Source: Planctomycetota bacterium
Lineage (GTDB): Bacteria; Planctomycetota; UBA1135
DNA length: 7,596 nt
NCBI GenBank assembly: GCA_002400895.1
Contig: NVRO01000038.1
Coordinates: 580-8,175 of the forward strand
Direction: 5' to 3'
Part shown: in pieces, positions 1-5,213 of the stretch
How the letters are laid out: each line of letters starts with the position of its first letter
Numbering within the stretch: the first letter of the stretch is position 1
Notes under the pieces: model-generated
Seen by the model: the letters and a program-made list of their open reading frames with translations, nothing else
Told to the model about the DNA's origin: nothing
The model's database searches: none
Position numbers and translations under genes: made by a program

Positions 1-2
1 AT

Positions 3-185
3 CGTGCGGCGGCGGTGATTGTGGCGCACAACCATCCTTCCGGCGACCCCTATCCTTCGTCCGAGGACCGTGCTACCACGGCGCGGCTGAAGCGCGCCGG
101 TTCCCTGCTCGGAGTTAAATTGCTCGACCATGTAGTGGTGGCCGGTGGCCGCTACACCTCATTTCTTGAGCAAGGATGGCTGTGA
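3..185 (+). CDS. radC: RadC/JAB-domain protein, C-terminal end (5' part outside window)
   Basis: Only the last 60 codons are present, read in frame from base 3 and ending at TGA 183-185. The fragment carries the metal-binding JAMM signature of the RadC family: AHNHPSGDP followed by PSSED, giving the H-x-H pair and the downstream aspartate, then the typical tail with [16 protein letters not shown], a Y-T-S-F stretch and a C-terminal EQGWL. RadC proteins have an MPN/JAB fold with protease-like metal ligands. They were once linked to DNA repair, but the cellular role is unsettled. The fragment looks intact to its natural C terminus, with no frameshift. Its stop lies 3 bases from the stop of the convergent rsmE. 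Family assignment is firm; whether it is the housekeeping copy or an accessory paralogue cannot be judged without the N-terminal half. Confidence 0.93.
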   Translation, partial: RAAAVIVAHNHPSGDPYPSSEDRATTARLKRAGSLLGVKLLDHVVVAGGRYTSFLEQGWL

Positions 186-188
186 GCT

Positions 189-207
189 CTAACTGCTGCG
201 CAGTTGG
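189..207. terminator. Small hairpin at the radC/rsmE tail-to-tail junction
   Basis: AACTGC at 191-196 and GCAGTT at 200-205 form a perfect 6-bp stem with a TGC loop, extendable on the + strand by a U-G and a C-G pair (189-190 with 206-207). It sits over the last codons and the stop of rsmE and just after the radC stop. No run of Ts follows on either strand, so it is not a canonical intrinsic terminator. It could weakly mark transcript ends for two convergent genes, or it may be chance. Confidence 0.22.
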
Positions 208-911
208 TAGTACCAGTGCTGACAGATGGTGGCAGCGGCCGGGCCTGCTGCTTCAATCCTCAAAACGGTCGGCAACAGACCAGATTTGACGATGCCATCC
301 CGCTCGAACCAGGCTTCTTCATCGGCCGAGAAACCACCTTCCGGGCCTACTAGCAGGAGTATTTCTTCAGGTGGATTGAGGGTGAGTTCCATTGCCAGTG
401 GCCAGGCATCGGGAACCAGGGCGATTGGCCGGGCGGTGGGAACCTCCGTACGGATTTCCTGGAGGGGAATCGGATTCGCCTCAATACTTGGCGGAAAAGG
501 GCGATTACTCTGCTGGCAAGTCTCGCGAGCGAGCTTATGCCAACGCTCCAAACGATTTTTGGAAAATGGCTTACGGCCACTGACTGAGCGCTCACAGCAG
601 AGTGGGATAATTCGTTCAATCCCGGCCTCGGTGGCCCGCACCACCAAATCGTCGGCCCGTTTGCCCTTGGGCCAGGCGGTGGCCAAAGTCACCGGTAATA
701 AGGGTAGGTGGGGGATTTCACACAGCCCAAACAGCATTACCTGGTTGCGCCCATCGAACTGGGCACGCACCGCACCGCCATTTGGAAGCAACAACAGGAA
801 GGATTCTTCCGGCTCAATCCGCAGGGCTTTGAGGTGGCGATTAAGCTCGACTGGCGCTGACCAGGCTCCGCTCAACTGCTCCGGCTCTTGGGTCAGGAAG
901 AAGAAACGCAT
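189..911 (-). CDS. rsmE: 16S rRNA (uracil-1498-N3)-methyltransferase RsmE
   Basis: Predicted SPOUT-class methyltransferase that uses S-adenosylmethionine to methylate N3 of U1498 (E. coli numbering) in 16S rRNA of the assembled 30S subunit. The 240 residues match the usual family length of about 240-245. Visible family motifs in order: an N-terminal PUA-like part with MRFFFL and a HLKALR region (1-70), KGKRADDLVVRATEAGI (82-98), CCERSV (105-110), ARETCQQSNR (128-137), the trefoil-knot cofactor loop LLVGPEGGFSADE (186-198) and the final LRIEAAGPAAATI (217-229). The last motif departs slightly from the common LR.ETA form. The ATG at 911-909 lies about 20 bases from the only good SD-like sequence, so a CTG at 920-918 is a possible alternative start. 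The gene is divergent from the FHA operon and convergent with radC. The family call is secure. Confidence 0.95.
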   Translation of the reverse strand: MRFFFLTQEPEQLSGAWSAPVELNRHLKALRIEPEESFLLLLPNGGAVRAQFDGRNQVMLFGLCEIPHLPLLPVTLATAWPKGKRADDLVVRATEAGIERIIPLCCERSVSGRKPFSKNRLERWHKLARETCQQSNRPFPPSIEANPIPLQEIRTEVPTARPIALVPDAWPLAMELTLNPPEEILLLVGPEGGFSADEEAWFERDGIVKSGLLPTVLRIEAAGPAAATICQHWYYQLRSS

Positions 912-1042
912 CGTGAGCAGGGATGATAGTTACCTCCGGCCCTAATTCGGATAGTTAGAACAGACGCCGGGCTTTGTCCGTTACCTAGGAGATGCCTAAA
1001 CTTCCTTGCCGCGCGGCATTTCGCCGGCACCTCCCGCACAGC
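912..1042. promoter_or_regulatory. Divergent leader region between rsmE and the FHA operon
   Basis: This 131-base gap is the only non-coding space in the window that could hold promoters, for rsmE leftward and for the four-gene operon rightward. No convincing -35/-10 pair was found by eye on either strand. The octamer GATAGTTA occurs twice in the same orientation, at 925-932 and 950-957, 25 bases apart (start to start). Two SD-like sites are present: TTACCTCC (930-937, reading GGAGGTAA leftward) and AGGAG (987-991, rightward). The part from 992 on is in frame with the FHA gene and would be coding if the upstream ATG is used. Confidence 0.4.
932..937 (-). promoter_or_regulatory. SD-like site upstream of rsmE, poorly spaced for its ATG
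   Basis: Read on the - strand this is GGAGGT, a strong anti-16S match. It lies 20 bases from the rsmE ATG (911-909), which is too far for normal use, but 11 bases from an in-frame CTG at 920-918. The reading frame is closed by TAA at 932-930. Either translation starts at CTG, adding MLT before the ATG-encoded M, or the ATG is used with weak SD help. Confidence 0.4.
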
Positions 1043-2806
1043 ATGATTCGCATCGAAGTCCTGAACGGCCTGGAACAAGGTCGAGTAATTGAACTTGCCC
1101 CAGGCACTTGGGTGCTTGGTCGGCGTGACGGAATCGATGTGAAGGTGATTGGCGATGCGGTTTCGGGCCGCCATATCGAAGTCGAAGTCAGCGCTGGCGG
1201 CGAAACCCACTTCAAGGATCTGGCTTCTACCAATGGTACTTGGTCAGGTGGGCTCAAGGTCGAGGAAGGCGAGTGGTTTGCCGGTACCGAGTTGCGCATT
1301 GGCAACCTGAGTCTGAGATTACTTGCCGCCGACGAAGCTCCCGGTGCCGCCAGTGCCGCTGACCACGGCGACGGTGCCGATGGTGACGCTGCTGAAATCC
1401 ATTCCCGCGCGGTCGAGGAAGCGATGTCGGGGGGTGGCCGCGGAGGTCCGATGATGTTGGTGCTTCTCGTGGCGTTGGTTGGCGCCGCCGCCGCCTGGTA
1501 TTTCATCGGTGCCACTCCCGGCTTCGATGATGCTGAACCAAGTGCCGGAGCTGGGGCCGGAGCAACTGCAGTCAACTTCGACGCCATCGATAACTATGGA
1601 CACTTCGACGCGGAATCTGCCGAGTCCTGGCAGTTGAGTAATGGGTTGCAGGTTAGCGGTGATTCCCTGGTCAGTTCCGGCGGTAGTCAACGCGCCAAAC
1701 TGTTGCCGAGTTTTGGTCGGGCGGTATGCGCACTCGAAATCAGCGCCAAAATCAGTGGTGACTTGCAAGTCTGGCCATTGATTGAATGGGGCAAGGGAGA
1801 GTCTGAAAGCCTGGGTCGCTGGGCCGGAGCGCAACTTGGCAAGGCATCTACAAGCTTGCAACTACCTTGCGACGATGCCGAGTGGTTTCGGCTGTCCTTA
1901 AGGACTGCAGGAAGCGGCTCGCTCAGCGATTTGCAGGTCGAAGTTGGCGCTGGTGACGGCGCCTCCAAACAATCCGCCGACAATGGTCGCCGCTTCATCT
2001 CTGCTGGTGGTAATTTGATTCTGTTCGGATTAGATGGACAATTGGTGAGCGTTACCGGGGCTGGCGGACAATGGAAGCAGGTAAGTAGCGGAATTGAGTT
2101 TGTTTCCGATGCCGACCACACCTGGCTCGACTTTGATTTTGGTAATCAGCTGGTGCTGGTGCTCACCGCGGGCGATCCGGTTCCTGCCAGCAAAGGGGTG
2201 GTGGTCGAGCATGCCGGTGGTTTGGTAATCCGTGGTAGTCGTCCGACCATGATCGACTTTGCTTTTGACCAGCCGATTTCAATAAGTTCAACCGGCATCT
2301 TGCGGCTCGAACCAAAGGTTGGCATCAGCATTGATTGGGATTTGCGAGTGGCGCTCACTGCTGCTGCCCAACTCAATCTCGACATCAAGCGCCATGCCCG
2401 CCAACAAAACACCGCTGCACTGCTGGCATCGGTAAAAGAACTGGTGCAACGATACCCCCTCGACGACGATGAAATCGAGTGGGCGGAGCAGTTGCGCGCC
2501 GATGCCATCAGCGCCGGACGCACCAAGCTCAACCAACTCGAGCGACTGGTTGCTGAATCGATGTTCCTGGGAGCTGCCAGTGAAATGCAACGAGTCGGCG
2601 CCGACGCCGCCATCCTCGCCCAGTCCTTGCCGGGGACCGATGTCGCAATCGAAGCTGGTGCCATCAGCGACTTGTTGGCGGCAGAAAGTGAACGCGTTCT
2701 TGCTGCCTCACGCCAGTCCGCAGCGGAGTACCGGCGTCGCCTGCTCGGTGCATTGGAGCTGAGCTATCCGGTAATGGCGAGCTGGATTGCGGGGGAGCAA
2801 CTATGA
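1043..2806 (+). CDS. FHA domain membrane protein with large periplasmic region (operon gene 1)
   Basis: 587 residues from the preferred start. Residues 1-95 form a forkhead-associated domain, a phosphothreonine-peptide binding module. The signature residues are all there: LGRR (25-28), SGRH (41-44) and STNGT (62-66). An Ala/Gly/Asp-rich linker (96-135) leads to one membrane helix (about 136-156, MMLVLLVALVGAAAAWYF), so the FHA domain should be cytoplasmic and the rest periplasmic. Residues about 185-305 look like a beta-sandwich (FDAE, W196, C229, C276), about 315-435 are further beta-rich sequence, and 440-575 are helical. ATG 1043 is preferred because MIRIEVLNGLEQGRVIEL is a typical FHA beginning. 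An upstream ATG at 992 would add 17 unconserved-looking residues and has AGGAG touching it with no spacer. The gene overlaps the next by 4 bases (ATGA), pointing to translational coupling. I infer a regulatory or scaffolding partner of the PilMNO-like platform. The FHA call is firm; the periplasmic function is unknown. Confidence 0.88.
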   Translation: MIRIEVLNGLEQGRVIELAPGTWVLGRRDGIDVKVIGDAVSGRHIEVEVSAGGETHFKDLASTNGTWSGGLKVEEGEWFAGTELRIGNLSLRLLAADEAPGAASAADHGDGADGDAAEIHSRAVEEAMSGGGRGGPMMLVLLVALVGAAAAWYFIGATPGFDDAEPSAGAGAGATAVNFDAIDNYGHFDAESAESWQLSNGLQVSGDSLVSSGGSQRAKLLPSFGRAVCALEISAKISGDLQVWPLIEWGKGESESLGRWAGAQLGKASTSLQLPCDDAEWFRLSLRTAGSGSLSDLQVEVGAGDGASKQSADNGRRFISAGGNLILFGLDGQLVSVTGAGGQWKQVSSGIEFVSDADHTWLDFDFGNQLVLVLTAGDPVPASKGVVVEHAGGLVIRGSRPTMIDFAFDQPISISSTGILRLEPKVGISIDWDLRVALTAAAQLNLDIKRHARQQNTAALLASVKELVQRYPLDDDEIEWAEQLRADAISAGRTKLNQLERLVAESMFLGAASEMQRVGADAAILAQSLPGTDVAIEAGAISDLLAAESERVLAASRQSAAEYRRRLLGALELSYPVMASWIAGEQL

Positions 2807-4452
2807 GTCGTGGCACCGGACTGGACCCCGGAAGTACCGCCATTCGCCTGGCTGAGGTTTCGCTGCGTAAAGGTGAAGTTGCACTTACCCGCTACCACTC
2901 GGTTGCGGTTGCCGGTAACCAGACTCCCATCGAAGTTGCCGACGCATTTGCGGCATTGCGCAAACAGCCCGCGCCGGTGCGGGTCGGCTTGACCGGTTCC
3001 GACGTGATGATGCGGTATTTGCCGGTGCCGCAGGTCGAAGACTGGCGGCTTGAACGGCTGATGGATTTCGAAGTCCGCGAGCTGGAATCCCGTTCCGGTT
3101 CACCATTGGCGACATCGTTCAACTTGCTGCCGGTGCAGTCGGAGCTGGATGACGAGGACACCATTTTGCTCGGACTGATCAAGGAGGAATTGCTCGAAGG
3201 CTGGATGGATGCGCTCGGTAAATTGCCGGTTCATGGTTTCAGCCCCAACTCGATTGCGCTGTACAACGCATTCATCGCGCTTGGTGACCACCAACCAGCG
3301 GTAACTCTTATCGCCAACATCGGTCACGGCACCATCGATCTGGCCTTGGTTCGTGGTACCGAACTTTACTTTGCCCGCTCAGTCAGCACCAGTCTGGCCA
3401 AGAAGGATGAAACTCTGGCCCGGTCGCTGGGGATTGATGCCGCGCGCGCCCGCGGTCTCATTCATAAGCACATCGATTTGCGTGGAGCAACCGGCCAGCG
3501 CCTTGGTTCCGAGGCGGAGCGGGTGACCCGGCCACTGGTGCCGCTTTATGACCCGCTACCGACCCTGCTAAGCGGGGTGATTACTCTGTGTAAATCTCAG
3601 GCACGGCTGCAGGATTTGGCCCTTGACCGGATTCTCCTGACTGGTGGTGGTGCCAATGCCAACGGCCTCGATGACATGCTGACCCAGCGTTGCGGGGTGA
3701 CGGTTGAAGTGTGGAATCCTGCCGATATGATTGACATCAATCAACTCGATGATGCTCAGGCTGATGACCTCGAAGCCGATGGAACTGCGGCGACCATTGT
3801 CATCGGTTTGGCGTTGTCCGCTGCCGACGAGGATTTTTATGCCCTCGAAATATTGTCCAAAGCTGCGCGCAAAAAGCGCGACTTCCAGCAGCGTGGAATC
3901 TTCTCGGTCATGGCAGTGGTGTGTGCGGTGGCCTTCCTGGTGCTGGATTACGTGGTGCAGTCGAACCGCGCCAGTGAGATGATGGCCAGCGCCAACCGGC
4001 TCGACCGTCAAGCGCGTACCATTCTGGAGAACGATCGGCGTGCAGAAGAGCTTGAACTTGCGATTGTGGGGGCCGATGCGGTTTATCAGGATTTGCTCGC
4101 GCGTGCTGCACTACGCCAGTCAGCTGAGCAGATGCTCAATGCCCTGAGCGAACATCTGCCCGCTAACTTGTGGGTGGAGAGTTTTAGTGCCGAGTTGAGT
4201 GCAGCGCAAGCATGGGGCATGAAGGGAGCTGCCGTGCCCACGGTAACCGTCACTCTGCGCGGCGAAGACCGCGAGCTTCGCGCCGACGAAGCATTCACCA
4301 ATTTCAGTGAGCGCGTCAAGCAGGACCTGCCCGGCGGTGATCGGGCCATCCGTATCGTCAGCAAGGATCGCGGTCGTAACCCGCTGTGGACCTTGACGGC
4401 GGTGTTGTTGGTCGACGGGCCAGGTGCGATTGCCATGGAGGATGAAGAATGA
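2803..4452 (+). CDS. PilM-PilN (GspL-like) fused inner-membrane platform protein (operon gene 2)
   Basis: 549 residues. Residues 1-345 are a PilM-type actin-fold domain: phosphate-1 motif GLDPGSTAIRLAEV (6-19), the YLPVPQVEDWRLERLMDFEVRE region (72-93), second phosphate motif ANIGHGTIDLALV (171-183) and adenosine motif ILLTGGGANANGL (277-289), so ATP binding looks preserved. A basic stretch, ARKKR (355-359), precedes a membrane helix (about 365-385). A probable coiled coil (387-435) and a PilN-like alpha/beta domain (440-549) with VTVTLRGEDRELRADEAFTNF follow. PilM and PilN are usually separate proteins joined by the PilN INLLP peptide; here they are one chain, the architecture of type II secretion GspL. 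Its role should be to connect cytoplasmic ATPase-side events to the periplasmic alignment complex. The start is supported by GGGGGAG at 2791-2797, 5 bases upstream. The stop overlaps the next start (ATGA). The full-length actin domain and long coiled coil favour PilM+PilN over GspL, but both readings remain open. Confidence 0.87.
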   Translation: MSRGTGLDPGSTAIRLAEVSLRKGEVALTRYHSVAVAGNQTPIEVADAFAALRKQPAPVRVGLTGSDVMMRYLPVPQVEDWRLERLMDFEVRELESRSGSPLATSFNLLPVQSELDDEDTILLGLIKEELLEGWMDALGKLPVHGFSPNSIALYNAFIALGDHQPAVTLIANIGHGTIDLALVRGTELYFARSVSTSLAKKDETLARSLGIDAARARGLIHKHIDLRGATGQRLGSEAERVTRPLVPLYDPLPTLLSGVITLCKSQARLQDLALDRILLTGGGANANGLDDMLTQRCGVTVEVWNPADMIDINQLDDAQADDLEADGTAATIVIGLALSAADEDFYALEILSKAARKKRDFQQRGIFSVMAVVCAVAFLVLDYVVQSNRASEMMASANRLDRQARTILENDRRAEELELAIVGADAVYQDLLARAALRQSAEQMLNALSEHLPANLWVESFSAELSAAQAWGMKGAAVPTVTVTLRGEDRELRADEAFTNFSERVKQDLPGGDRAIRIVSKDRGRNPLWTLTAVLLVDGPGAIAMEDEE

Positions 4453-5213
4453 ACCTCGACGCGCTCTGGCAAACCCATCGTCGTTTCCTCATCGGGGTTG
4501 CGATTGGACTGGTTGTATTCTTCATCCTGCGGATGATTTCAGGTGCGACCTGGAAGGGGGATCTGTCTTCTGCCCAGCGCAAGACCATTACTGCACGCCG
4601 CGCGTTGAGCGGTCAGCATGTAAATGTTTCGGAAGTTACTCGAGCGCGCAACCTGTTGGTCGGCTTGGTGGAGCAAAGTAAAAGCTTGGCGGCACAATGC
4701 CTGCCTCCGCTACCACCCGAGTTTCAACCTGCTGTGGGGCAATCGCCTTCCAAGCACTACATTCAGTTCACCGGGCGGCGGCGTAGCGAGCTCATCGGTC
4801 AGGCCAGCCTGCGCAACATGCAATTGGACGAATCATTGGGTTTGCCGGCAGTGTCGCCAACTCAGCCGCCGATTATCGAGCGGGTGATGCGTGGCTTGTG
4901 GGTGGTCGATCAGATGGTGCAGCTGGCGATTGGTTGGGACGCCACCGAAGTTGATGACATCCGCATCAACACCCGGGTGCGGAGTCGCGGCAAGAGCGGC
5001 ATGGCCGCGGTTGAAGTGACCGAAGTTGATTTGGAAGTGGTAATGGAACAAGAGTTGCTGAACCGATTCCTGAAGTCGGTGGTCAGCCACCAACCCAACT
5101 TGGGTCTGGCTGCCTTCGAAGTCCTGCCGCTGGACAAGAAGGGTCTGCGCCACGTCACCTTCAAGTTCGCTGCCGGCGCTCTGCCGCAAAGCAATCAGAA
5201 CGAGGAACTCTGA
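4449..5213 (+). CDS. PilO/GspM-like inner-membrane alignment protein (operon gene 3)
   Basis: 254 residues with a short cytoplasmic N terminus, one membrane helix (about 13-30, FLIGVAIGLVVFFILRMI), a helical, possibly coiled-coil stretch (35-85), a proline-rich turn (85-95) and a C-terminal alpha/beta domain (about 145-243). That last domain has helix-strand alternation like the ferredoxin-type fold of PilO and GspM: a helix around LWVVDQMVQLA, a strand TEVDLEVVM, a helix ELLNRFLKSVV, then strands FEVLPL and HVTFKFAAG. Length and layout fit PilO (about 200-250 residues), which dimerises with PilN below the outer-membrane secretin. Sequence motifs for this family are weak, so position directly after the PilM/PilN gene carries much of the argument. 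GGAGG at 4437-4441, 7 bases before the ATG, and the ATGA overlap support the start. One cysteine (84) lies in the periplasmic part. Confidence 0.75.
   Translation: MNLDALWQTHRRFLIGVAIGLVVFFILRMISGATWKGDLSSAQRKTITARRALSGQHVNVSEVTRARNLLVGLVEQSKSLAAQCLPPLPPEFQPAVGQSPSKHYIQFTGRRRSELIGQASLRNMQLDESLGLPAVSPTQPPIIERVMRGLWVVDQMVQLAIGWDATEVDDIRINTRVRSRGKSGMAAVEVTEVDLEVVMEQELLNRFLKSVVSHQPNLGLAAFEVLPLDKKGLRHVTFKFAAGALPQSNQNEEL

Noticed and set aside
226..945. A 239-codon open frame on the + strand lying almost exactly opposite rsmE
   Set aside because: Its product is Ser/Arg-rich and low in structure, with no family motif, while the opposite strand encodes a clear RsmE. It is a shadow frame produced by codon bias in a GC-rich gene.
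893..1210. A - strand open frame reaching beyond the rsmE start, considered as an N-terminal extension of RsmE
   Set aside because: It is in a different reading frame from rsmE, and the rsmE frame is closed by TAA at 932-930. RsmE already has its normal length without it.
1544..1563. Repeated GCCGGAGC units near the membrane segment of the FHA protein
   Set aside because: Only two copies, encoding a flexible Gly/Ala linker (SAGAGAGA). Simple low-complexity coding sequence, not a mobile or regulatory repeat.
985..1587. A 200-codon open frame on the - strand opposite the FHA gene
   Set aside because: Rich in Ala, Pro and Ser with no domain signature, and it crosses the recognisable FHA domain and membrane helix on the + strand. 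Shadow frame.
3118..3132. FNLLP at residues 106-110 of the PilM-like domain, resembling the PilN docking peptide
   Set aside because: It falls inside the actin-like fold, where PilM has an ordinary strand before the ATP-domain core, and is not followed by a basic patch or membrane helix. Taken as coincidence.
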